A program made the position numbers and the translations under genes. Of a DNA stretch of 19,345 bases, positions 1 to 5,963 are shown in pieces. Where the stretch lies: positions 1-19,345 of the forward strand of contig JABMRO010000161.1 in the NCBI GenBank assembly GCA_013202635.1. Direction: 5' to 3'. Positions within the stretch are counted from its first letter, which is position 1; each line of letters begins with the position of its first letter. Under the pieces are notes generated by a model, which was not told the origin of the DNA, made no database searches, and saw only the letters and a list, made by a program, of their open reading frames with translations. This DNA is from Planctomycetota bacterium (GTDB taxonomy: Bacteria; Planctomycetota; Phycisphaerae; Sedimentisphaerales; Anaerobacaceae).

Positions 1-230
1 GAGACCTTTCCTTCAAGCAAATACTGAATGACTGACGCCGATGAGTCGTCGAGCACTTCCGAGGAATCTTCATTCGCATTGCTGGCATTGTAGGCGCCAA
101 GGATGACATTGGCGCTATAAGTTATATTAATTAGGTTTCCAAGTTCTATTTTTCTTCCCTCCTGACTAAAAAGCATACAAGATGAGTTTGATGTAACTGC
201 CGTAACCCCAAAAAAACAAAATATCTCCAT
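1..230 (-). CDS. possible partial gene at left edge, unknown function
   Basis: An open minus-strand frame runs off the left edge. It is stop-free from about 350 down to 1. In-frame candidate starts are GTG at 317 and ATG at 230. The stretch nearest the edge (about 120 to 1) has coding-like codon use with many G/C third positions and reads ...NVILGAYNASNANEDSSEVLDDSSASV... Upstream of about 125 the frame is AT-rich and looks non-coding. A strong Shine-Dalgarno (GGAGGG, 162-157) lies 7 nt before an in-frame ATA codon (149-147), where a start codon would be expected. I do not recognise the family. It may be the N-terminus of a real gene continuing outside the window, with an ambiguous start, or a chance frame. 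Confidence 0.3.
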   Translation of the reverse strand, partial: MEIFCFFGVTAVTSNSSCMLFSQEGRKIELGNLINITYSANVILGAYNASNANEDSSEVLDDSSASVIQYLLEGKV

Positions 231-498
231 CCAAAATATACGAAATAAACTGCGACCGGCCAAATATTCTGCGATTATTTCACTGAAAATATCAGGCTGG
301 AAGCCGTCATTGTACACCTGTGAACTTTTCCCTTTTTTTCTTGCAATTTCTCATCCTGAATTGTAGATTTCACATAGCGGCCACACCTTGACTTTCAGAT
401 TCTCAACATTCGTTGTCGAGACCTCCAGGTTTTACTGAGATACTGACGGATACAGAACTGTATTATCAGCAATTCGATATAAAGAAAGGAGTAGAAGA
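231..498. other. leader region without a recognisable gene
   Basis: No convincing coding frame is seen apart from the weak leftward frame at the edge. The region is AT-rich and must hold the promoter for the small gene starting at 499. No clean -35/-10 pair stands out. The only clear signal is a short palindrome at 450-463. Confidence 0.4.
450..463. promoter_or_regulatory. palindrome upstream of the 499 gene, possible operator
   Basis: ATACAG-AA-CTGTAT is a perfect 6+6 inverted repeat with a 2-nt centre, 35 bp before the ATG at 499. Its half-site length and symmetry are typical of a dimeric regulator site, and the loop is too small for an RNA hairpin. No regulator gene is adjacent, so the role is inferred from symmetry and position only. 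Confidence 0.35.
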
Positions 499-801
499 AT
501 GAGACGGTTCTTATTACTCATCGGCCTGACTATCTTTATACCCTTGACTGTGTTGGCTTTGGGAGCAAAAACCGACTCGAACAAAAGCATCGAGGCTGAA
601 CTGAAGTCGCTAAAATCTCAGGTCGCATCTCTCGAAAAAAGAGTTAAAACGCTGGAGACTCAGCTCCTGGCTCGTAGAACGCTCAAAGATTTCCCATTGA
701 TTATGCCCCAGACGCACCATGTGCCTAAAGGATGGCGGAAGAGACAATTTAACGGGATTCCCTACTATGTGATTCCACTTCAGCAGAACTCGAACAAATA
801 A
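499..801 (+). CDS. small secreted coiled-coil protein, unknown function
   Basis: This is a 100-residue protein. Residues 1-22 form a signal peptide (MRR, a hydrophobic run, then ALGA-KT), so it is exported. Residues 31-59 form one coiled coil with an unbroken a/d pattern (I31, L35, L38, V42, L45, V49, L52, L56), which implies an oligomer. The tail (about 66-94) is Pro-, His- and aromatic-rich, with a PKGW and an FNGxPYYVIPL segment that looks like a small conserved module. The start is fixed by an AAGGAG Shine-Dalgarno 8 nt before the ATG. It is followed 68 nt later by a lipoprotein gene on the same strand, so the two may act together in the envelope. I know no named family and assign no function. 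Confidence 0.75.
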   Translation: MRRFLLLIGLTIFIPLTVLALGAKTDSNKSIEAELKSLKSQVASLEKRVKTLETQLLARRTLKDFPLIMPQTHHVPKGWRKRQFNGIPYYVIPLQQNSNK

Positions 802-804
802 AAT

Positions 805-833
805 CAGGGAAATTGCGATAATCTTCGCCCCTG
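805..833 (+). promoter_or_regulatory. intergenic stem-loop between the two small envelope genes
   Basis: CAGGG (805-809) pairs with CCCTG (829-833). Inside it GCGA (815-818) pairs with TCGC (825-828) around a 6-nt loop, leaving a 5-nt AAATT bulge on one side. No T-run follows, so it is not a classic terminator. It could be an mRNA-processing or stability element in a bicistronic transcript. Confidence 0.35.
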
Positions 834-869
834 AGCTAACCGATAAATATCTATAAGAAAGGTATCTAT

Positions 870-1196
870 ATGCGAAAGATAACAATATTTATTCTCTTTT
901 GGCTTATATTCATAAGCTCCGGATGCACTAACCAATCCGCACTCGCTCCGACTCAAGAACCAAAGGGTAAACTCCCGGTCATTGTACATATTAAAACGAA
1001 AAACGAGGTCGTTACTGTTCTCTCTGGACAAACCGAACCTCTCTACAACGTAACGACAAAAGATGGCAAGATACTGGGACAATACCTCTCGGCCCAACAG
1101 CTTCAGGAAAACTTGCCCGGCATCTATCGTCTCCTGAAGACCTCGTACACAGGCAACCCGAACATCGCCGTTATCTGGGCCGGCATAGACCATTAA
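870..1196 (+). CDS. small lipoprotein, unknown function
   Basis: This is a 108-residue protein with a type II (lipoprotein) signal: MRK, a hydrophobic segment at 4-15, and the lipobox ISSGC with Cys19 as the lipidated residue. The mature part of about 90 residues has a predicted strand-rich segment (KLPVIVHIKTKNEVVTVLSG, about 33-53), then a KDGKIL turn, and ends in YTGNPNIAVIWAGIDH. No catalytic motif is visible. The Shine-Dalgarno AGAAAGG (856-862) lies 7 nt before the ATG and is itself flanked by two copies of TATCTATA (848-855 and 863-870). It is probably co-transcribed with the coiled-coil gene upstream. Family unknown; export to a membrane surface is the only confident statement. Confidence 0.72.
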   Translation: MRKITIFILFWLIFISSGCTNQSALAPTQEPKGKLPVIVHIKTKNEVVTVLSGQTEPLYNVTTKDGKILGQYLSAQQLQENLPGIYRLLKTSYTGNPNIAVIWAGIDH

Positions 1197-1212
1197 CAAA
1201 ACAATAATATCG

Positions 1213-1257
1213 TATGGTGTGCACGGCTCGTGATCTCACCGAAGTCCGCACACCATA
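1213..1257 (+). terminator. long-stem inverted repeat after the lipoprotein gene
   Basis: TATGGTGTGC (1213-1222) and GCACACCATA (1248-1257) form a perfect 10-bp stem with a 25-nt loop, starting 17 nt after the stop at 1196. There is no T-run afterwards, so it is at best an imperfect terminator or a 3'-end stabilising hairpin. Confidence 0.4.
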
Positions 1258-1406
1258 AGAACCTTGATTCACGAGATACGAATAAGGACCGCTGAGCTTT
1301 CCATTATACATAAACCATATAATCCGTAATCAATCAGCTACACTCATGGCTTCGATTAATTCAGGACAGGTCTCGTATCTCGCTTAGTTTAATTTTCTGT
1401 GTTCTT

Positions 1407-2477
1407 TTATTCTGTTTTACGCAGCTTTTGGATTTGGACTTCGCGGACCTGCAGCTCCGTTGATCTGGATGCGGTTTGCCCCTGGATATACAGCCCTATT
1501 TTCCCTTTAGCGGGCCCTGCCGCACGGACAACGCCGATTTCTGCTCCGTTCAGCCAGACCTGGATTCTATCGCCCTGGACCCTGGCCGAGAGCGTATTCC
1601 AGCTCTCCTTATCCACGAGGTCATCGCGCAAGTTAGCCAGCACCAGCCCTTTTCCCTGAACAGTTACGCTGCCGGTAAAGGCCATGGATTTCTTACTGTC
1701 GAATATCTCAATTCGCGTCCCTCTCTCCACATCCTGCTCTTGGCCTGTACCTCGAAGCCAGATTCCGGCGTGGATGGGCCATGCGGCCTGGAACGTTACC
1801 GCCAACAGGTAATCCTCGTACTCGTCTTTTGTCCAGAGAACACCGCCTTTGCCCTTCGCCCCCGGCTTGACAACGATTCTACCCCGCTTAACAGTCCAGG
1901 AAGCATCGCCGGAAGGCCGCCAGCCTGTAAGGTCGCTGCCGTTGAATACAGCGGCCCATTCTACAGCCTGCTCATTTCCGGTTTGTTGTTCCGTCGCTTT
2001 TGTGATGTTGTGCGTGCCGTGGCAGTCCGTGCAGACTGAATCATGCGTAGCGGCCCGGCCGTTCGGACGTATCCGGCCGCGCCATTTCTTGAAAAAGGCC
2101 TCTACAGCTTCAGAATCGTGATCCGCAAGGCCATAAACACTGCGTTCTCCGCCCGGCTTGTGGCACGAAGGATTAGAGCACATCTTATTTACTTCCGACC
2201 GGCCGAACAGAAGGTCAGGCTGGGTCATCAGCATCTCATCGTGCATGTGCTCGGTAGATAAACCGTGGCATTCGTCACAGGTAACATCCATATCCAGATG
2301 GCTTGTCGTGAGCTCCTCGGTCTTCATGGCCGCATGACAAACGTAACACTTGCTGTTTCCACCCGGTTTTTCAGCCTGTGATTCCTGGGCAAAACCAACT
2401 GTGAACGCACATACAAAAACCGCAAATATAATTATCCCCCCTGCAAGATACAAATTGTTTCGTTTGTTCAAGTGCAC
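1407..2477 (-). CDS. exported multihaem cytochrome c fused to a 3-keto-disaccharide hydrolase (DUF1080) domain
   Basis: This is a 356-residue protein with a membrane/signal segment at 11-30. Residues 44-153 carry four haem c attachment motifs: CYVCH (44-48), CDECH (67-71), a wider CSNPSCH (100-106, CX4CH) and CTDCH (149-153). Several spare His residues (60, 77, 79, 120, 145) could be axial ligands. Residues about 173-350 match the DUF1080 or 3-keto-disaccharide hydrolase fold, a concanavalin-like sandwich, starting WAAVFNGSDLTGW and continuing GIWLRG...GTRIEIFDSK...WNTL...WLNGAEIG...GKIGLYIQG. It should act outside the cytoplasm, coupling electron transfer to sugar binding or cleavage; that coupling is inferred. 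The start is GTG, set by GAGGAG 8 nt upstream. The gene lies 144 nt behind an exported oxidoreductase gene, with a stem-loop between them. Confidence 0.85.
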   Translation of the reverse strand: MHLNKRNNLYLAGGIIIFAVFVCAFTVGFAQESQAEKPGGNSKCYVCHAAMKTEELTTSHLDMDVTCDECHGLSTEHMHDEMLMTQPDLLFGRSEVNKMCSNPSCHKPGGERSVYGLADHDSEAVEAFFKKWRGRIRPNGRAATHDSVCTDCHGTHNITKATEQQTGNEQAVEWAAVFNGSDLTGWRPSGDASWTVKRGRIVVKPGAKGKGGVLWTKDEYEDYLLAVTFQAAWPIHAGIWLRGTGQEQDVERGTRIEIFDSKKSMAFTGSVTVQGKGLVLANLRDDLVDKESWNTLSARVQGDRIQVWLNGAEIGVVRAAGPAKGKIGLYIQGQTASRSTELQVREVQIQKLRKTE

Positions 2478-2508
2478 CGGTTTTCTCCTCGTATTAGATT
2501 AAACTAAA

Positions 2509-2536
2509 GCGGCAGGTGCTGTTATACACCTGCCGC
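2509..2536 (-). terminator. strong stem-loop between the reductase and cytochrome genes
   Basis: GCGGCAGGTG (2509-2518) and CACCTGCCGC (2527-2536) form a perfect 10-bp GC-rich stem with an 8-nt loop. On the minus strand it is followed by TTTAGTTTAAT, a broken T-tract. It could partly terminate transcription after the reductase gene, or protect the upstream message so that the two genes are made in unequal amounts. It sits 32 nt before the start of the cytochrome gene. Confidence 0.55.
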
Positions 2537-2579
2537 CAATCGAAATATCATAGAATCCAGCAGGTCCGTTCTTGACCGC

Positions 2580-2601
2580 CATCAAAGTTAATCATCAAAG
2601 T
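2580..2601. repeat. tandem 9-bp direct repeat
   Basis: CATCAAAGT occurs at 2580-2588 and again at 2593-2601, with 4 bp between copies, just after the stop of the reductase gene. The 13-bp period is close to one helical turn. It may be a protein site or a slippage product. Confidence 0.3.
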
Positions 2602-2621
2602 ATCGATTGCTCGAAAAACTG

Positions 2622-3788
2622 CTAAACAACTTCCCAATCGCGCAGCCACTCGTATTCCTGTGGCAGATTCGCCCACTGCTGCTCGGTAATATCCATCAGC
2701 CATTGCTTATCCGCAGCCGACATCCCAAGCGACCGGGTATATGAAGCACGGGCGGCGTTCTCAACTTCATAAACCGTTGACACCCCCGGCACCGTAGCCG
2801 TGATGGCCTCGTTGGCAAGAATGCACTGAAGCGTCAGCCGGGCAAGGTCATTTTCCGTCTTACTGCCGACGCCCATAACCGGGAACTTTACTTTGCCGTA
2901 ACTCTTGAAGACGCTGCCACCGAAGAATGGCTTAATCGTTACGATACCAACATCCTGCTTGCGAACAACTTCGAATATACTCTGCGTCTGGTCGGACCCA
3001 TGGCCCGGATTGGTCTCTTCAATGTTACCGGCTACCGGAGACTGGCCTTTTACCTTGGTCTTTGCACTGCAGGGGAAGATTACCATCTCGAACTGGGGGT
3101 ACTTATTTAAAACGTGCTCGAACCAGGGACGGCAATGACAGGACATACCAAGATGGCGAACCTTTCCGGCTTTGCGCAGCTTCTGGAAGGTCTCTATCAT
3201 GGATTCAACTTCAGGGTCTGTATTGAGCTGATTTGTCCCGAGTTTCCCTGCCATTTTGGCCTGTGGACGCCAGATGTCGAGGTAATCCGTCTTGAGCAGT
3301 CGCAGGCATGTATCGACGTTGAGGGTCTGGTCCTTTATGTTACAGCGATCAGAGCCTCGCGGGCCGAGGTTGTGAATATCGGCGCCGACATACATCTTTT
3401 CGCGACGACCCTTAATGGCTGCTCCATAGCATAGACACTCAGCCGCGGTGGTAATGTCGAGGTAATTGATGCCCGAATCGATGCAGGCACTCACAACGTC
3501 GGTGCGGTTCCTGGCGACGTCAGCCGGCACTTCCTCATTGGCAAAACTGTCCCAGTACCTGCCGGCATTGCGATTCTTCCAGTGACCGCCCAGACTGACC
3601 TCGGAGACCATCAGATTGGTCTTGCCCATCCGCCGGTAGGTCATCTTCGGGTGAAAATTCAGAATCTTCGATGTGTGGACAAAGCTGCCGGCCTGTCCCT
3701 CGCCCGCTAATGCACCGGCAATCGTACCCGCAGCCACAAGAGATGTATTACGCATAAAATCTCTTCGTGAAAGCTTATCGTTGTTCAT
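2622..3788 (-). CDS. Tat-exported aldo/keto reductase-like protein
   Basis: This 388-residue protein begins with a twin-arginine signal (SRRDFMR at 7-13, then a hydrophobic stretch to about 34), so it is exported folded, probably with its cofactor bound. The rest reads as the aldo/keto reductase barrel: YRRMGKTNLMVSEVSLGG (51-68), INYLDI with Asp111, KTDYLDIW (166-173), RKAGKVRHLGMSCH (205-218), then GIVTIKPFFGG and VPGVSTVYEVENA near the C-terminus. The Asp and His of the usual Asp-Tyr-Lys-His set appear present (D111, H218). The positions of the catalytic Tyr (about 116) and Lys (137) read Ala and Asp. The enzyme may therefore act differently or only bind ligand. The start is ATG with GGAG/AAGGAG about 5 nt upstream. 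It is the first gene of a unit with the cytochrome-DUF1080 gene. Confidence 0.82.
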   Translation of the reverse strand: MNNDKLSRRDFMRNTSLVAAGTIAGALAGEGQAGSFVHTSKILNFHPKMTYRRMGKTNLMVSEVSLGGHWKNRNAGRYWDSFANEEVPADVARNRTDVVSACIDSGINYLDITTAAECLCYGAAIKGRREKMYVGADIHNLGPRGSDRCNIKDQTLNVDTCLRLLKTDYLDIWRPQAKMAGKLGTNQLNTDPEVESMIETFQKLRKAGKVRHLGMSCHCRPWFEHVLNKYPQFEMVIFPCSAKTKVKGQSPVAGNIEETNPGHGSDQTQSIFEVVRKQDVGIVTIKPFFGGSVFKSYGKVKFPVMGVGSKTENDLARLTLQCILANEAITATVPGVSTVYEVENAARASYTRSLGMSAADKQWLMDITEQQWANLPQEYEWLRDWEVV

Positions 3789-4130
3789 AGGTTCTCCTTT
3801 CTAATTCGAGCTGGTTTCGGTGTTATTCGTGATGCTGAGCCGAAGCTTAAGTTTCCGAACCACCTCTGAGGTTAAAAAACCAAATTCAGTGCTTTATATA
3901 ATGACACAACAGCGTGAAAATGTCAACCGAATTTCCCACGTTTTTTGGATGGCGTTTGCGTGTAGCAAAGTTTTCTGTATGTTTGCTGAAAAGCGTTGAC
4001 GAACAGGCAGGAGGACAATAGAAAACAGCGTTTAGCTTATAGCGTACAGAGTATAGAAAAAAATCCGCCGAACAAATCGACGGACTAAATAAAACGGTAT
4101 AAATCTCCAAGGCAAACCTTGGAGCCACCC
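3789..4130. other. intergenic region, no gene seen
   Basis: No frame here looks coding; the short minus-strand frames are Cys/Phe-rich with no ribosome binding site. It holds the promoter and leader of the reductase gene and a GATGCTGAGCCGAAGC segment (3831-3846) that resembles part of the repeat-like element at 8756. At its far end is a perfect hairpin, CTCCAAGG-CAAA-CCTTGGAG (4105-4124), downstream of the next gene. Confidence 0.5.
3898..3926 (-). promoter_or_regulatory. sigma70-type promoter for the reductase-cytochrome unit
   Basis: On the minus strand, a consensus TTGACA (3926-3921) is followed after 17 nt by CATTAT (3903-3898, four of six consensus bases). The predicted start is near 3891, leaving a leader of about 100 nt before the ATG at 3788. 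Confidence 0.5.
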
Positions 4131-4152
4131 GAAAAAAAACCTGTCAGGTTTC
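4131..4152 (-). terminator. intrinsic terminator overlapping the stop of the Arg-rich gene
   Basis: On the minus strand a small hairpin AACC-TGACA-GGTT is followed directly by eight T. The TGA stop (4146-4144) lies inside the loop. A second, stronger hairpin (4105-4124) follows a few bases downstream and may back it up. Confidence 0.5.
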
Positions 4153-4479
4153 CAAAGGCACCTTGTCAGGTTTGGGTTCTTTGACAAACGGTTTAAGGGA
4201 TTGCGGCTCGGCAACTTTGCGATAGCCCAGCGCCTTTATGACTTCAAAGACCTCTGTCCAGGTTGGAAAACGTTTTGCGTTCTTCTTTTTGTATTCATCT
4301 ATGGCCAAAAGAAATTCAAACTGCTCATCGGACATCTGGCCCTGTTCGGCTGCTTTTCGTTCATCGCTCAGCCGTCTGCCCGGCCCCCGGCGGCGGTCCA
4401 GCCCCAAACGTCTGTCAACAACATTACACCTGCGGTCATGGTCTTTGCGATGCTCCTCAGTAATATGTTCTTTATCCAT
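4144..4479 (-). CDS. small charged protein with DRR-rich N-terminus, unknown function
   Basis: This is a 111-residue soluble protein with no signal or membrane segment. Residues 12-42 are extremely rich in Arg and Asp, with repeated D-R-R units (HDRRC, VDRR, LDRRRGPGRR) ending in SDERK; this part is probably disordered and could bind nucleic acid or phosphate. Residues 49-92 look folded and helical (MSDEQFEFLLAIDEYKKKN...FPTWTEVFEVIKALGYRKVAE), with a W-T-E-V-x-E-V motif that suggests a helix-turn-helix or a small protein-interaction module. The tail is Lys/Pro-rich. The start is ATG with a weak AAGG 9-12 nt upstream, and a promoter-like pair lies at 4530-4557. I recognise no named family; a nucleic-acid-associated role is a guess from composition. 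Confidence 0.7.
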   Translation of the reverse strand: MDKEHITEEHRKDHDRRCNVVDRRLGLDRRRGPGRRLSDERKAAEQGQMSDEQFEFLLAIDEYKKKNAKRFPTWTEVFEVIKALGYRKVAEPQSLKPFVKEPKPDKVPLET

Positions 4480-4529
4480 ATATTAGACCTTATTTTTTTA
4501 CTTTGTTAGCCTGACGGATTCGAAAGCAG

Positions 4530-4557
4530 TTAATAACTACGCCGGCTTCAATTACAA
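4530..4557 (-). promoter_or_regulatory. candidate promoter for the Arg-rich small gene
   Basis: On the minus strand TTGTAA (4557-4552) and TATTAA (4535-4530) are separated by 16 nt, about 50 nt before the ATG at 4479. Each hexamer matches the sigma70 consensus at four positions or more. This gene may therefore be transcribed separately from the DUF2007-like gene behind it. Confidence 0.35.
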
Positions 4558-4597
4558 GAGACTGTTCGAGCTTTTGAATTCGACGGTGTTTAGAAGA

Positions 4598-4921
4598 CTA
4601 AAAGTCATCTTCAAAAAAATCGTCGTCGAAATCGCCGGCGTCTCCGTCTTCCAGCGCGTAATCATAGAAATCATCATAGGCCTGCTGCGACTCAATTATT
4701 ACGTGCGCTTCGTCGAGAAAATCTTCAGGAACCATAACTGCGATTTCATTGGAATCTAATGATGACTGCTCTTTCTGTTCACTTATTACGGCAGAGACAT
4801 CATTGACTTCCAGGAGAGATTTAAACTCTCTGGCCTGCTCCAAATCCTCGGCAAAAGCAACAACAACGTACCCCTGCAGTTTGGCCTGAGGTCTATGCAC
4901 TTTTTTGGAACGTTTTGCCAT
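4598..4921 (-). CDS. DUF2007-like small protein with acidic tail
   Basis: Starting at the ATG at 4921 gives 107 residues. A GGAGG box 6 nt before this ATG decides the start; a further in-frame upstream start at 4939 lacks one. The N-terminus is basic (MAKRSKKVHRPQ). It is followed by a ferredoxin-like beta-alpha-beta unit: GYVVVAFAEDLEQAREFKSLLEVNDVSAVI, then NEIAVMVPEDFLDEAHVIIESQ. This is the pattern of the DUF2007 or putative signal-transducing family, in which one small domain is thought to sense or bind an unknown ligand. The last 25 residues are almost entirely Asp, Glu and aromatics (DDFYDYALEDGDAGDFDDDFFEDDF). It is cytoplasmic. The biochemical role of the family is not established. 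Confidence 0.75.
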   Translation of the reverse strand: MAKRSKKVHRPQAKLQGYVVVAFAEDLEQAREFKSLLEVNDVSAVISEQKEQSSLDSNEIAVMVPEDFLDEAHVIIESQQAYDDFYDYALEDGDAGDFDDDFFEDDF

Positions 4922-4943
4922 TTTATTCCTCCACAACAAACTC

Positions 4944-4962
4944 GGGCACTAACTAAATGCCC
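4944..4962 (-). promoter_or_regulatory. small leader hairpin before the DUF2007-like gene
   Basis: GGGCA and TGCCC pair around a 9-nt loop, about 10-15 nt upstream of the GGAGG box. The hairpin does not cover the ribosome binding site. It may influence message stability or initiation. Confidence 0.25.
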
Positions 4963-5293
4963 TTTCCAACGTTCACTATCCTCTCTTTTTAATTATCCCG
5001 GCGTATATAGACAGGCCATCAAAAGCCCCTCTTTTGAATGTTTTCGTCAAATTAGACCCCATAAATTATCAAAATTTACGAACTTAAACGAAAAATTTTG
5101 ATTTGTTGGTTCCGGCTATCGCGACTGCTTTTTAACTGCCGTTTCAATTATTGTAAAAAATTAGTTTTTAAACATATTTTTTTGTTGCAAACTCTGTCGA
5201 TTATATGTAATAACAACGCCAATGATGTGCCGGACTTAAGGATTTTGTATCGGCGTAATTACAGTTTAACCTTTTAACAGGGAGGATTTCAGA
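4963..5293. other. divergent intergenic region before the histone-fold gene
   Basis: No gene is seen. This AT-rich spacer separates the leftward DUF2007-like gene from the rightward histone-fold gene and must carry promoters for both. It contains a 9-bp AT stem (TCAAAATTT 5069-5077 with AAATTTTGA 5093-5101) and long A/T runs at 5155-5183 that resemble an upstream promoter element. Confidence 0.5.
5182..5209 (+). promoter_or_regulatory. candidate promoter of the histone-fold gene
   Basis: TTGTTG (5182-5187) and TATGTA (5204-5209) are separated by 16 nt and preceded by A/T tracts. This would give a leader of roughly 75-80 nt before the ATG at 5294. Both hexamers are imperfect, so this is tentative. 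Confidence 0.35.
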
Positions 5294-5476
5294 ATGGCAA
5301 ACAAAGAATCTTTGATTGTAGCAAGCAAAGTTAAGGCCTACATCAAAAGTAAAAAGATGATGACCTCATCCGACGCCCTCGAGGCAATCAGTGATAAGGT
5401 CTATTGTATCCTTGACGCTGCCATAACCCGAACTCAGGCCAATCGCCGCAGCACAGTCAAGGCACAAGATCTGTAG
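5294..5476 (+). CDS. short bacterial histone-fold DNA-binding protein
   Basis: This 60-residue protein has a histone-fold layout. Helix 1 is VASKVKAYIKSK (about 9-20). The loop MMTSSDA leads into a long helix 2 at about 28-49 (ALEAISDKVYCILDAAITRTQA). Then comes the NRRSTVKAQDL segment, whose Arg-(Ser)-Thr pair matches the DNA-contacting RT pair in loop 2 of archaeal histones. Helix 3 is cut to a few residues, as in the about 60-residue bacterial histones such as Bd0055 of Bdellovibrio; archaeal histones are about 66-69 residues. It should act as a dimer on DNA in the nucleoid. The start is ATG with a strong GGGAGG 8 nt upstream. It is monocistronic and flanked by gene-free DNA on both sides, which fits an abundant, independently regulated protein. 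The DUF1931-type histone relatives are an alternative label for the same fold. Confidence 0.8.
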   Translation: MANKESLIVASKVKAYIKSKKMMTSSDALEAISDKVYCILDAAITRTQANRRSTVKAQDL

Positions 5477-5483
5477 GTCCCCC

Positions 5484-5513
5484 GTTAGAAGCTCATCGGC
5501 GTTTTTTTCTAAC
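5484..5513 (+). terminator. possible terminator of the histone-fold gene
   Basis: GTTAGAA (5484-5490) and TTCTAAC (5507-5513) pair across a 16-nt loop that contains a run of seven T (5502-5508). It starts 7 nt after the stop. The T-run lies inside rather than after the stem, so termination is uncertain. Confidence 0.3.
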
Positions 5514-5583
5514 AGGAACAATAAGTTACTCGTTAACGTCTTTTGGTCAAACATGTTACGTTTGCGGCAGTGTTGTTTAAAAT

Positions 5584-5619
5584 AAGCCGTTCTGTTTTTT
5601 TTCGGCAGCGGAACGGCTT
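5584..5619. terminator. 9-bp inverted repeat downstream of the histone-fold gene
   Basis: AAGCCGTTC (5584-5592) and GAACGGCTT (5611-5619) form a perfect stem with an 18-nt loop containing eight T. It lies about 110 nt after the histone stop and may end transcripts from either side. Confidence 0.35.
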
Positions 5620-5934
5620 GTTGTACAGGTCCCAGAAAAATATCCAAGCACACTCCTTTTTTGACTAAAAAACCGATAGCAGGATTTGCAATTTTTCAGC
5701 GTTTTTTGACTCAAACCAGCCAATTTTGTTCCGATAATCATAAATAAGCGTGAAGCAGAGCCTGTATTGAGCTTTAACAGGGATAATTATTACAACCCGT
5801 ATTCCTATCGGCCATCGGCCTATAAAATGTATCATATCAACGTCAAAATTCACATATTTTGGAAAATTGTTTGAACTTCCAGCCGTGAAAACTCCGATTT
5901 ATAAATAGATAGTATTTGGACTAAGTAACGTATT

Positions 5935-5963
5935 TTGTACCGGCTTCCGGTTAAGAGTGTATA
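5935..5963 (+). promoter_or_regulatory. candidate promoter of the glucan cluster with an inverted repeat in its spacer
   Basis: TTGTAC (5935-5940) and TGTATA (5958-5963) are 17 nt apart. The spacer carries ACCGG-CTT-CCGGT (5939-5951), a short palindrome placed where a regulator could act. The predicted leader is about 140 nt. Confidence 0.3.

Noticed and set aside
804..1199. Minus-strand frame of 131 codons over the lipoprotein gene
   Set aside because: The + strand has a clear lipobox and ribosome site, and the minus product has no signal or motif.
3886..4214. Two minus-strand frames in the gap upstream of the reductase gene
   Set aside because: They are Cys/Phe-rich, have no ribosome binding site, and overlap a promoter and terminator hairpins, so they are probably not genes.
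5366..5653. Minus-strand frame of 95 codons overlapping the histone-fold gene
   Set aside because: It has a GTG start with no usable ribosome-site spacing and mixed composition, and it is antisense to a much better supported gene.
5477..5660. Structured non-coding RNA after the histone-fold gene
   Set aside because: Two inverted repeats are present, but there is no promoter-plus-terminator arrangement and no resemblance to a known RNA class; terminator-like function is simpler.
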